Shown here piece by piece: positions 42,216 through 50,146 of a stretch of DNA of 54,407 bases (position 1 is the first letter of the stretch; each line of letters begins with the position of its first letter). The translations under genes were made by a program, and so were the position numbers. The stretch lies in assembly GCA_964387795.1 (NCBI GenBank), contig CAYLYP010000013.1, positions 1 through 54,407 of the forward strand, read 5' to 3'. The DNA comes from CAYLYP01 sp964387795 (GTDB taxonomy: Bacteria > Bacteroidota > Bacteroidia > Bacteroidales > UBA7960). The notes under the pieces were generated by a model. The model saw only the letters and a program-made list of their open reading frames with translations. It was not told where the DNA came from and did not search any database.

Positions 42216-42536
42216 ATGACAAAAGTAGCCATAGCAAGCACAGGTGATTCACCGGAAGCGGTCATAGATAGCAGGTTTGGCCGTTGTGCCTTTTTTGCAA
42301 TATATGACACTGAAAGCAAGTCCATTGAATATCTTCCCAACACAGCCAGGGATGCAGAAGAAGGGGCAGGGCCTGCAGCCGTTCAATTATTGGCGTCACG
42401 CCAGGTCGGAAAAATTGTTTCTACAGAATTTGGGATAAAGATAAAGCCTTTGTTGGACAGCCTAAAAATCCAGATGATAGTAATCAAAGAGCATAACAAA
42501 ACCATAAGACAAATCATCGAAATGTTGAACCATTAA
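42216..42536 (+). CDS. NifX/NafY-like Mo-Fe cofactor-binding-fold protein (ORP-like) 1
   Basis: A 106-residue protein of the dinitrogenase iron-molybdenum cofactor family (COG1433). It has the ribonuclease-H-like pattern MTKVAIASTGDSPEAVIDSRFGRC-type start, FAIYD, GAGPAAVQLL and a closing beta-alpha unit. Members bind Mo/Fe or Mo/Cu sulfide clusters; in Desulfovibrio the orange protein (ORP) of this fold carries a mixed Mo-Cu sulfide cluster. With neither nifH/D/K nor nifB in view, an ORP-like rather than nitrogenase role is likely. It is the second gene of the cluster, 54 bp after DUF134. Confidence 0.88.
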   Translation: MTKVAIASTGDSPEAVIDSRFGRCAFFAIYDTESKSIEYLPNTARDAEEGAGPAAVQLLASRQVGKIVSTEFGIKIKPLLDSLKIQMIVIKEHNKTIRQIIEMLNH

Positions 42537-42548
42537 AAAATAAAAGCC

Positions 42549-42764
42549 ATGCCACATAATGACAGCACAGGACCCGAAGGAAAAGGCCGGGGAACAGGGC
42601 GTCAATTGGGACGCTGCTCAGATCTCTCAGAAACCGAAAAGCTACAGGTTCTTGGAAAAGGGCTTGGGAAAAAACGCAAGGCAGATGGATCTCAAGGCTT
42701 GGGAAAAAGACTAAGGAGTGCATTTTTTATAACAACAAAAAAAACAAACAATAAAACAGAATAA
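42549..42764 (+). CDS. Small DUF5320-like protein
   Basis: A 71-residue basic protein. The N-terminus, MPHNDSTGPEGKGRGTGR then QLGRC, follows the pattern M-P-x-x-D-x-T-G-P-x-G-x-G-x-x-T-G-R-x-x-G-x-C of DUF5320 peptides, which typically accompany NifX-like/ORP genes in anaerobes. The rest is Lys/Gly-rich and not conserved by eye. It lies 12 bp after one NifX-like gene and 1 bp before the next, so it is surely in the same transcript. Function unknown. Confidence 0.7.
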   Translation: MPHNDSTGPEGKGRGTGRQLGRCSDLSETEKLQVLGKGLGKKRKADGSQGLGKRLRSAFFITTKKTNNKTE

Positions 42765-42765
42765 T

Positions 42766-43134
42766 ATGGATAAGTGTATTGCCGTTCCTATGGAAAATGG
42801 CGTATTATGCGCACATTTTGGACATTGCGAAACTTTTGCAATTGTTGAAGTGAAAGATAATAAAATCATTGGCATCAAAGAACAAACCCCACCTGAGCAT
42901 GTCCCAGGATTATACCCCCGTTGGGTAGCCCAGTTTGGCGTAACAGACGTAATAGCAGGGGGCATGGGACAAAAAGCAGTTGATTTGTTTAATGAACAAT
43001 GCATCAATGTTTTTGCAGGGGCACCTGAAAAAGCGGCAAAGGAACTGGTTGAAGATTTTTTGGCAGGAAAACTAAGCCTCAGCGCTAATTACTGCAACCA
43101 TGATGAGCATCATCACGGAGGTTGCAGCCATTAA
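42766..43134 (+). CDS. NifX/NafY-like Mo-Fe cofactor-binding-fold protein 2, His-rich tail
   Basis: A 122-residue COG1433 protein: CIAVPMENGVLCAHFGHCETFAIVEV start, GVTDVIAGGMGQKAVDLF (cluster-binding loop region) and NVFAGAPEKAAKELVEDFLAG. A C-terminal tail rich in Cys and His (NYCNHDEHHHGGCSH) is added and is a plausible metal-binding or metal-delivery site. It differs clearly from the 42216 gene product, so the pair is not a recent duplication. Such paired proteins occur in ORP-type loci. Confidence 0.88.
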   Translation: MDKCIAVPMENGVLCAHFGHCETFAIVEVKDNKIIGIKEQTPPEHVPGLYPRWVAQFGVTDVIAGGMGQKAVDLFNEQCINVFAGAPEKAAKELVEDFLAGKLSLSANYCNHDEHHHGGCSH

Positions 43135-43300
43135 TAATCGGCTTAAAGCAATAAGAACATAAGCTTAAATGAAACTAACATGTTTAAGAATGGCAATCAA
43201 ACACCCATAAAAAAAACATGTTTGGGGAGGATTCCTAAAAAACAGCCAAAACAGCACACATGGAATTCCATCCGGTTATAAACGAAAAAACTTTTTACGG

Positions 43301-44179
43301 ATGAAAATCAGGATAGCAGTAGCAAGCGGGAAAGGCGGCACAGGGAAAACCTTTGTTGCCTCATCCCTTTTTTATAGCCTTTTACTACAAAAGGAAGATG
43401 TAGTGCTTGTTGACTGTGATGCAGAAGAGCCCAATGCAAGTTTGTTTTTTGACCTTAAGCAGACAAAACAATCTATAGTAACGCAAAAAGTACCCGTTAT
43501 TGATACAGATAAATGCAGCTATTGTGGCGAATGTCATACATATTGTAATTACAATGCTGTATTTATTATACCCCCATCAAAGATTATCCAGATCATAGAA
43601 GATCTTTGCCATGGTTGTGGGGCTTGTATGATGGCGTGTAAATATGATGCCATCACTGAAAAGGATGTAGAGCTTGGCAGGGTCACAAACTACATCACAC
43701 CTGATAACAATACGCTTATTGAAGCCAGAATGAAGGTTGGGGTTTACTCCCCCGTCCCTGTTATTAAATCAGCCATTGAAGAATCAAATGGCCACACTTA
43801 TGTTATTATGGATGCCCCTCCCGGTACATCCTGCCCCTTTATCCAAACAGTCGAACGTTCAGACTTCATCATCCTTGTTACCGAACCAACTCCCTTTGGA
43901 TTAAGTGACTTAAAACAATCTGTTGAAACATTAAAGTCGATGCACAAAGCACATGGGGTCATCATAAATAAAGCCGGTATCGGTAACAATGAAGTCTATG
44001 ATTATTTAAAAGACGAAGGAATACCATTGCTCATGGAAATACCTTTCGACAGGGATATCGCTTATGAATATGCACAAGGAAAAGTATATGCTGCCAAAAA
44101 TGAAGAATTTCGGGGGCAGCTATTAACAATAACAAAAAACATCCAAAAAGAATATGGAACTAGCCATAATAAGCGGTAA
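43301..44179 (+). CDS. MinD/Mrp-type ATPase with inserted 2x[4Fe-4S] ferredoxin domain 1
   Basis: A 292-residue SIMIBI P-loop ATPase of the COG1149 type. Deviant Walker A is ASGKGGTGKT (8-17) and the switch region contains DCDAEEPNAS. A ferredoxin module is inserted at about 65-120: Cys72/75/78/82 and Cys103/106/109/113, two complete CxxCxxCxxxC sets. Walker B-like IMDAPPGTSCPFI follows. Homologues form part of the ORP complex in Desulfovibrio and are thought to use ATP to load or reduce clusters. The start lies 166 bp after the previous gene; the next ATPase overlaps it by 26 bp. Confidence 0.92.
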   Translation: MKIRIAVASGKGGTGKTFVASSLFYSLLLQKEDVVLVDCDAEEPNASLFFDLKQTKQSIVTQKVPVIDTDKCSYCGECHTYCNYNAVFIIPPSKIIQIIEDLCHGCGACMMACKYDAITEKDVELGRVTNYITPDNNTLIEARMKVGVYSPVPVIKSAIEESNGHTYVIMDAPPGTSCPFIQTVERSDFIILVTEPTPFGLSDLKQSVETLKSMHKAHGVIINKAGIGNNEVYDYLKDEGIPLLMEIPFDRDIAYEYAQGKVYAAKNEEFRGQLLTITKNIQKEYGTSHNKR

Positions 44180-45017
44180 GGGCGGGACTGGTAAATCAAG
44201 CATCAGTGCAGCTTTTGCAAGCGTCATAAAAAATCATGTACTTACAGATTGCGATGTAGATGCTGCAAACATGCATATTCTTTTTCAACCTAAAAGAGAA
44301 GAAAGTTTTGTATATATTTCGGGAAGTAAAGCCGAAGTAAATTACGATATTTGTACCGGCTGTGGAATATGCTCTGAACATTGTCGCTTTGGAGCAATAA
44401 CAATGCAGGAGCAAGTTCCTGTCATTAGTGAAGTCAGTTGTGATGGATGTTTTTTATGCTCAAGGATTTGTCCTGTGGAAGCCATAAAAATGACCCCCAA
44501 TGACAAGAGCAGGATGTATATTGGAAGTTACCGTTATGGCAAAATGGTATTCGGGATCCTTTCACCCGGAGAAGAAAACTCAGGCCGGCTTGTAAATATG
44601 GTAAAAGAAAAGGCTAGGGAAATAAAAAAAGAACATAAACTTGAACATATCCTGATTGATGGTCCCCCAGGGATAGGATGTCCGGTAATATCAGCTATTG
44701 CTGGGGCAGATAAGGTCCTGATTGTTACTGAACCAAGCCTGTCAGGTCTTCACGACATGGAAAGGGCAATTGAAATAACATCAAAGTTTGGGATACAGGC
44801 CAATGTGTTGATTAACAAGTTTGACCTGAATACTGAACTTTCAGAAAGGATAGAAGAAAGGTGTAAGAAGTTAAACATAAATACCATAGGAAGGCTCCCT
44901 TTCGATCATTTAATGACAAAAGCCATGATTGAGGGCAAATCTATCCCCGAATATGCACCAGGATCAGAAATCTCGAAAAGCATTAAGGATATAATCCACA
45001 AAGTAATTGAAGCATAA
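44154..45017 (+). CDS. MinD/Mrp-type ATPase with inserted 2x[4Fe-4S] ferredoxin domain 2
   Basis: A 287-residue paralogue of the preceding ATPase. Walker A is ISGKGGTGKS, then DCDVDAANMHILF. Ferredoxin Cys sets are 67/70/73/77 and 96/99/102/106, and LIDGPPGIGCPVISAI follows. Both members of the pair keep all cluster ligands and nucleotide-binding residues, suggesting a heterodimeric ATPase as in ORP loci. The 26-bp overlap with the upstream gene points to translational coupling and matched amounts. Confidence 0.92.
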   Translation: MELAIISGKGGTGKSSISAAFASVIKNHVLTDCDVDAANMHILFQPKREESFVYISGSKAEVNYDICTGCGICSEHCRFGAITMQEQVPVISEVSCDGCFLCSRICPVEAIKMTPNDKSRMYIGSYRYGKMVFGILSPGEENSGRLVNMVKEKAREIKKEHKLEHILIDGPPGIGCPVISAIAGADKVLIVTEPSLSGLHDMERAIEITSKFGIQANVLINKFDLNTELSERIEERCKKLNINTIGRLPFDHLMTKAMIEGKSIPEYAPGSEISKSIKDIIHKVIEA

Positions 45018-45022
45018 AACCC

Positions 45023-45538
45023 ATGCAAAAAGGATACATCCAGGTTTATACAGGAAATGGTAAAGGAAAAACTACAGCCGCATTTGGGCTAGCATTAAGG
45101 GCAGCCGGTGCCGGGAAAAAGGTCTTTATTGCCCAATTTGTGAAAGGGATGCATTACTCAGAACTGGATGCAGTTAAACGTTTTCCTGAAATAGAGCTTC
45201 ACCAATATGGGCTTGATTGTTTCATTGTGAACCAGCCTACGCAGGCCGACATAGAAGCAGCAATGGAAGGGTTTAGGAAAATCACAGCAATCATAAACGA
45301 AAACCGTGTTGATGTCCTTATCCTTGATGAGATTTGCATTGCACTTTATTATAAGCTTTTTGAAGAAGCCCAGGTATTAGCGCTTTTAAAACAGAAGCCG
45401 GAAGGGATGGAGATAATCCTGACCGGACGTAATGCCCCTGGGTCAATTATCGAAGCAGCCGACCTGGTTACAGAGATGAAAGAAATCAAGCACTATTATT
45501 CCAAAGGGGTTGAGGCCAGGCAAGGAATTGAATTTTGA
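45023..45538 (+). CDS. cobO: Corrinoid adenosyltransferase (CobO/BtuR family)
   Basis: A 171-residue ATP:cob(I)alamin adenosyltransferase of the CobA/CobO/BtuR class. P-loop TGNGKGKTT (10-18), then AFGLALRAAGAGKKVFIAQF and the DVLILDEICIALYYKL motif; ILTGRNAP and TEMKEIKHYY close the fold. It starts 5 bp after the ATPase stop. No other cobalamin gene is visible, so its place in this cluster is notable: it may serve a linked corrinoid enzyme, or a non-corrinoid role in the ORP-like system (inference). Confidence 0.9.
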   Translation: MQKGYIQVYTGNGKGKTTAAFGLALRAAGAGKKVFIAQFVKGMHYSELDAVKRFPEIELHQYGLDCFIVNQPTQADIEAAMEGFRKITAIINENRVDVLILDEICIALYYKLFEEAQVLALLKQKPEGMEIILTGRNAPGSIIEAADLVTEMKEIKHYYSKGVEARQGIEF

Positions 45539-45617
45539 GTTCACCAACCATGAATTGCACTTACAAAATGCAATCAGGGTTTAAATAATAAACTACATTT
45601 TTAAAAATAAACAGATA

Positions 45618-46799
45618 ATGGATACAAAAAAAAGCGGTTTTAACACCAAGCTCATTCATGCAGGAGCATTTGAAGACGAATTCGGAAGTGCAACAGTTCC
45701 CATTTACCAGACTTCCACATTTAAGTTTAAGAATGCCCAACATGGAGCAGATTGCTTTTCAGGAAAAAGTGACGGGTTTATCTATACACGTATAGGCAAC
45801 CCAACTATCAGGGCATTTGAACAAAACATTGCACAATTGGAAAACGGCTATGATGGTATCGCAACAAGTTCAGGCATGGGTGCAGTAAGCACTGTGTTTT
45901 TTGCATTACTTGGTGCCGGTTCTCATATTGTCAGCTCTGATGCTGTCTATGGCCCTGCAAGAGGCATCCTTGAACAGGATTTCTCACGCTTTGGTGTTAA
46001 AGCTACCTTTGTCAATACTTCAATAATTGAAAACATTGAAAAAGCAATTTTACCTGAAACAAAAGTGCTTTATATTGAAACACCTGCCAATCCAACAATG
46101 GACATTACTGATCTTGAGGCATGTGCTAAAATAGCAAAAAAACACAAATTGATTCTTGTAGTTGATAACACCTTTTGTTCACCATATCTTCAAAAACCAT
46201 TAGACCTTGGTGCAGATGTAGTTTTACATTCTATCACCAAGTTTATCAACGGGCATGCTGACATCGTGGGTGGTGTAATTGTAGCAAAAGAAGCAGCACT
46301 ATATAAGCAAATCCGCCATTCAATGGTTTATCTGGGATGTAATATGGATCCAACCCAGGCCTTCATGGTACTAAGGGGTGTAAAAACATTGGCTATCCGT
46401 ATTGAACGTGCACAGGAAAATGCGATGAAAGTGGCACAATTCCTCGAAAACCACCCAAAAATTGCATGGATCAAGTATCCAGGTCTTCCTTCTCATCCAC
46501 AGTATGAATTAGGTAAGAAACAGATGAAAGGCTTTGGTTCAATGATGAGCTTTGGGGTAAAAGGTGGTTTCGCAGCAGGAGAAAAGCTGATGAACAACGT
46601 ACACCTGGCACTTCTTGCTGTTTCATTGGGTGGTGTTGAAACACTTATCCAGCATCCAGCTTCAATGACCCATGCAGCAGTGAGCCGTGAAAACAAACTT
46701 GCAGCCGGTATTACTGATGATCTTGTTCGCTTCTCAGTGGGGATAGAAGATGTAGAAGACATCATCAATGATTTAAAACATGGTTTAGACAAGATCTAA
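45618..46799 (+). CDS. PLP-dependent Cys/Met metabolism lyase (methionine gamma-lyase-like)
   Basis: A 393-residue fold-type I PLP enzyme of the trans-sulfuration family. PLP Lys208 is in LHSITKFINGHADIVGG, Asp183 in VVDNTF pairs with the pyridine nitrogen, and SSGMGAVST is the phosphate loop. YTRIGNPT is the neighbour-subunit motif. Tyr111 is present (DAVYGPARG), but the Cys typical of methionine gamma-lyase (YGC) is replaced by Pro113, so cystathionine gamma-/beta-lyase, O-acetylhomoserine sulfhydrylase or methionine gamma-lyase activity are all possible. Any of the lyase activities would release sulfide or thiols. It lies 79 bp after cobO. Confidence 0.88.
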   Translation: MDTKKSGFNTKLIHAGAFEDEFGSATVPIYQTSTFKFKNAQHGADCFSGKSDGFIYTRIGNPTIRAFEQNIAQLENGYDGIATSSGMGAVSTVFFALLGAGSHIVSSDAVYGPARGILEQDFSRFGVKATFVNTSIIENIEKAILPETKVLYIETPANPTMDITDLEACAKIAKKHKLILVVDNTFCSPYLQKPLDLGADVVLHSITKFINGHADIVGGVIVAKEAALYKQIRHSMVYLGCNMDPTQAFMVLRGVKTLAIRIERAQENAMKVAQFLENHPKIAWIKYPGLPSHPQYELGKKQMKGFGSMMSFGVKGGFAAGEKLMNNVHLALLAVSLGGVETLIQHPASMTHAAVSRENKLAAGITDDLVRFSVGIEDVEDIINDLKHGLDKI

Positions 46800-46905
46800 A
46801 AATTACATAGTTCTAAAAAAAACATGTTTGCGAAAGCTTCACGAATACCATTAAAAATTGCAAACATAGAGTTCGATTTGACCACTAACTAAAATCTAAT
46901 TAAAG

Positions 46906-47310
46906 ATGAAATCAAAATCAATTTGGACAAGAGATTTCCAATCCGTTGTGGACAATGGACGGAATCACAGCATGGTCATTGACCTTCCGGAAGCAAAAGG
47001 CGGCAATAATAGCGGCCCTACAGCCTTAGAAATTGCAGTAATGAGTTTCAGTGGATGCGTTGGTACTATTTTCGCAATGGTAGCGCAAAAAATGCGTGTA
47101 AGTTTTGACAAAATGGAAGTTGAATCGGATGCGCAGCAGAAAGATAATGCACCTACGATAACAGACTTACATTTTATTTTTTCAATAAAAACGAACGAAA
47201 GCAAAGAAAAAATCGAAAAGTGCCTTGAACATACCATGAGCACCTGTCCTGTAGGAGTTCTTTTCAAACAAGCAGGAGTTCGTATTACTAATGAAATAAA
47301 GTATTTGTAA
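46906..47310 (+). CDS. OsmC-family protein
   Basis: A 134-residue OsmC/Ohr-fold protein. The two conserved cysteines are present: Cys51 in MSFSGCVGT and Cys114 in MSTCPVGVLF. GPTALEIAVMSFSGC is typical of the YhfA-like OsmC branch. The family includes thiol-dependent organic hydroperoxide reductases, but several branches are unassigned. It sits 6 bp before the Mrp ATPase gene, so the two are co-translated; a thiol or persulfide-related job beside the sulfur lyase is plausible but unproven. Confidence 0.87.
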   Translation: MKSKSIWTRDFQSVVDNGRNHSMVIDLPEAKGGNNSGPTALEIAVMSFSGCVGTIFAMVAQKMRVSFDKMEVESDAQQKDNAPTITDLHFIFSIKTNESKEKIEKCLEHTMSTCPVGVLFKQAGVRITNEIKYL

Positions 47311-47316
47311 AAAAAC

Positions 47317-48102
47317 ATGGGTATATTTGAAAAGATAGAATTACCGGAGGTAAAGAAAATCATCATTGTAGCATCAGGCAAAGGCGGGGTAGGGAAATCT
47401 ACAGTATCTGTCAACCTGGCTATAGCCCTTGCACGACAGGGACAAAAAGTTGCACTTATTGATGCTGACATTTATGGCCCCTCCATTCCACGGATGCTTG
47501 GGCTTGAAGACAGCAAGCCCGAAGTCACAATGTTTGGGGATAAAGAAGTGTACTTCCCATTGGAAAAGTATGGTGTAAAGGTGATGTCAATAGGTTTTTT
47601 TGTTGCTAAAAGCCAAAGCCTTATCTGGCGTGGGCCTATGGCAGCCAATGCCATTACCCAGCTTTTCGAGAACACACAATGGGGTGAAATAGACTATATG
47701 ATAGTAGATTTCCCTCCTGGAACAGGGGACATCCAGCTTACTGCTGTACAGAAGCTTAATCTTCATGGGGCAATCATAGTAACCACGCCTCAGGAAATAT
47801 CACTCAACGATGCCCGCAAGGCTGCATCCATGTTCACCAATCCGGATTTAAAAGTCCCGGTGCTTGGTGTTGTGGAGAATATGTCATGGTTCACGCCTGT
47901 CAGCCATCCTGATGAAAAATATTACATTTTTGGCAATGGTGGCGGGCAGGTTCTTGCAAATGAGATTAACACAAAGCTACTTGGGCAGATACCCCTTGTA
48001 GCAGAGGTTGGCGCTGCAGCCGATAATGGCTTAAGCGTTTTCAGCCAGAACGACAAATCTGTTATTGATGCCTTTGATAACATTGTAACAGCATTGTTGT
48101 AA
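47317..48102 (+). CDS. Mrp/ApbC-type P-loop ATPase, stand-alone
   Basis: A 261-residue Mrp/NBP35-family ATPase, presumed Fe-S carrier. Walker A is ASGKGGVGKST (about 19-29), then DADIYGPSIPRMLG and the switch VDFPPGTGDIQLT. Two common parts are missing: the N-terminal DUF59/MIP18 domain, and the CxxC that holds the bridging cluster (ENMSWFTPVSHPDEKYYIFG where a CPxCG usually sits). Absence of CxxC is usual in Bacteroidota Mrp as far as I recall. It is the last gene of the cluster, followed by a perfect hairpin. Confidence 0.92.
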   Translation: MGIFEKIELPEVKKIIIVASGKGGVGKSTVSVNLAIALARQGQKVALIDADIYGPSIPRMLGLEDSKPEVTMFGDKEVYFPLEKYGVKVMSIGFFVAKSQSLIWRGPMAANAITQLFENTQWGEIDYMIVDFPPGTGDIQLTAVQKLNLHGAIIVTTPQEISLNDARKAASMFTNPDLKVPVLGVVENMSWFTPVSHPDEKYYIFGNGGGQVLANEINTKLLGQIPLVAEVGAAADNGLSVFSQNDKSVIDAFDNIVTALL

Positions 48103-48108
48103 AACACT

Positions 48109-48138
48109 TATGGATATGCCTTGTGAGGCATATCCATA
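48109..48138 (+). terminator. Terminator at the end of the ORP-like cluster
   Basis: TATGGATATGCC and GGCATATCCATA form a perfect 12-bp stem around TTGTGA, followed by TTTCTTTT, 6 bp after the mrp stop. Confidence 0.85.
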
Positions 48139-48206
48139 TTTCTTTTCATTGTTTGTATTATTGCTTCATCATATTCAGGTGAAAGTAGTCTTTGAAAAAA
48201 GCCAAA

Positions 48207-48236
48207 AGCCCGGTTTCCTAAAAAAGGAACCGGGCT
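48207..48236 (-). terminator. Intrinsic terminator of the TolC-like gene
   Basis: AGCCCGGTTTCC and GGAACCGGGCT form a stem with one bulge. On the minus strand it is followed by TTTTGGCTTTTTT. It lies about 100 bp past the TolC-like stop. Confidence 0.75.
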
Positions 48237-48339
48237 ATTTGGTTCTTAGAAATCTGAATTCAACTGTCTTACCGTTGCGAAATATATTGAGAGGAAAAAA
48301 ATCAGTTTATAAATAAACTACATGTGATTTCAAGAACAC

Positions 48340-49788
48340 CTATTGAAGGCTTATAGGTTTTCCGGCATAAAACTCAAGGACTTTCATTCTGAACACGTAA
48401 TCATATTTAGCCTGAATGAGTTCTGATTCAGCTTTAGACACTTTATTTTTAGATTCATTAAACTCAAGGGAGTTCACCATGCCTAAATCGAAGCGCTGGC
48501 GGGTATATGTGAACGCTTCCTCTAAAGCACTCAGTGATTTTTCAGTAGCCTGATATTTACGGAGCGAAGATAAAGCATCTGCATAAGCCTGCTGAATGGT
48601 CTTATTGAGGTTGTTCCTTTTTATCTGATGCTCCAGCCTTGCATTTTCAAGGCCAATCTTGGCATTTTGCACCTGATTGCGATATTCGTATCCGTTAAAT
48701 ATAGGGATCCTAAGGCTAAGACCGATATTCTGCCTGAAGTTTTCATGAATCTGTTCCCTATAAGGAATTGTTTCATATTCGAAGACATAGTCAGGGGTAT
48801 AAACAGGGTCATTATTAGAAGAAGTAAAGCCAATGACGCTCATTTCGCCTGTGGGGGTAGTTCCAGTGATATTTCTTCTGGAGTCGGAATAACCTGTTAG
48901 TAATGTCCCATAAAGACTAAGGGAAGGATAAACCAAAGACCTGCTAACACTAAGCAATTTCTCGGCAGCAAGAATTCTGTACTCAGAAGCCTTAACAGAA
49001 GGATCGTTCTCAAGGGCATAATTGATTACAGCATTTAATTCCATTAAAGCCTCAGCATTATCAATGTTTATTTCAGGTTTTTCAATCGTAAAAGGAACAG
49101 AGGGATCCAGGTCGAGCAAGTGAAGCAGTTCGAGGTGTGAAAGCCTAAGGTTATTTTCAGCATTCACAACAGCAAGTTCATCATTTGCAAGCTGGGCTTC
49201 AATTTCAAGCACTGCCCCTTTAGCCATATTACCGGCTTCAAGCAGGCCTTTAGTCCGTTCAAGTTGTTGACGGCTAATCTCAGTTTGTTTTTTAGAGATT
49301 TCGAACATCTCGTCATTATATAATATCTGAAGATACGCAGCAGCAAGCATTAAGGTAAGGTCATTTTTATACTGTTCACTGTCATATTTAACGGCAGAGA
49401 GATTATGGACATTATACCTCATCTGGTTCATTTTCTGGAATCCATTAAAAATAACCACTTCCCCATTGATATATAAATCCTGGAAGCCCACCCTTTCGTT
49501 TGTAATCTCGTTGGTATAAGGGTCAATAGCACGTCCGAAGTTAAAACCCTGATTGGCATAAGCATTCAGGACAGGAAAAGAAGAAGCATAGCTTTTGCGA
49601 AGAGAAGATTCGGCAATCTGCTCGTTGAGCATTTGTTGCTTAATTTGCAAATTGTTTTGGTAGGCATGATCAAGGCATTTTTTAAGGCTCCATGTTTCCT
49701 GGGCGTTGGCATCCGTGAAAGCTCCCAATAAGGGGAAGCAAAACAGAAACAATGAAGCAATTTTCTTTAACATGGTTCTTGGGCTCAT
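48340..49788 (-). CDS. TolC-family outer-membrane efflux protein
   Basis: A 482-residue TolC-like protein with a Sec signal peptide (to DANAQ, about residue 30). Two OEP repeats follow: the first begins WSLKKCLDHAYQNNLQIK, the second is in the C-terminal half (NIGLSLRIPIFNGYEYRNQVQNA), both rich in alpha-helical coiled coil. It forms the outer-membrane channel of tripartite export systems. No membrane-fusion or RND/ABC partner gene adjoins it here, so the exported substrate is unknown. Monocistronic, with its own terminator. Confidence 0.92.
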   Translation of the reverse strand: MSPRTMLKKIASLFLFCFPLLGAFTDANAQETWSLKKCLDHAYQNNLQIKQQMLNEQIAESSLRKSYASSFPVLNAYANQGFNFGRAIDPYTNEITNERVGFQDLYINGEVVIFNGFQKMNQMRYNVHNLSAVKYDSEQYKNDLTLMLAAAYLQILYNDEMFEISKKQTEISRQQLERTKGLLEAGNMAKGAVLEIEAQLANDELAVVNAENNLRLSHLELLHLLDLDPSVPFTIEKPEINIDNAEALMELNAVINYALENDPSVKASEYRILAAEKLLSVSRSLVYPSLSLYGTLLTGYSDSRRNITGTTPTGEMSVIGFTSSNNDPVYTPDYVFEYETIPYREQIHENFRQNIGLSLRIPIFNGYEYRNQVQNAKIGLENARLEHQIKRNNLNKTIQQAYADALSSLRKYQATEKSLSALEEAFTYTRQRFDLGMVNSLEFNESKNKVSKAESELIQAKYDYVFRMKVLEFYAGKPISLQ

Positions 49789-50146
49789 TTTTTAAAACTG
49801 TTGGTTAGGTTTGGGCTTGGTAACTGGCAACAAACAATACTAAAACAAAATTCAGGTGTTATTGAAAAAGGGAAAGGTTGATAACAACCTTTCACCTTCA
49901 ACATTAACTAATTAACCAATTTACCAAATTACTTACGAACCCACGCAAACCAATTGCGTGCCATTAATAATAAAAATCTGAATATCTGCCACTTAAAAAG
50001 ACATACGAAAATACCTTTCAAAATGAAGTGTTCGGTTTCAGGCATAAATTGTTCAATATCGGACAAAATAAAACCGGGCATAGCCCGGTTCTTTGTGTCT
50101 TTATCAAATATTTCTTCAGAAGCCTCCTCGAAGTCCTTTATAGGCA
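49789..50146. other. Intergenic region between TfoX-like and TolC-like genes
   Basis: It holds the TfoX-gene terminator at 50072-50090 and presumably the tolC promoter; no TAnnTTTG was found on the minus strand. The 72-codon frame at 49929-50147 is judged not real. Confidence 0.5.
50072..50090 (-). terminator. Intrinsic terminator after the TfoX-like gene
   Basis: AACCGGGC and GCCCGGTT pair perfectly around ATA. On the minus strand the stem is followed by TTATTTTG. It lies about 60 bp past the stop. Confidence 0.7.

Noticed and set aside
42216..44179. Nitrogenase-related locus, suggested by NifX-like proteins and P-loop ATPases
   Set aside because: No nifH/D/K/E/N/B is present, and the ATPases carry ferredoxin inserts typical of ORP-type loci rather than NifH.
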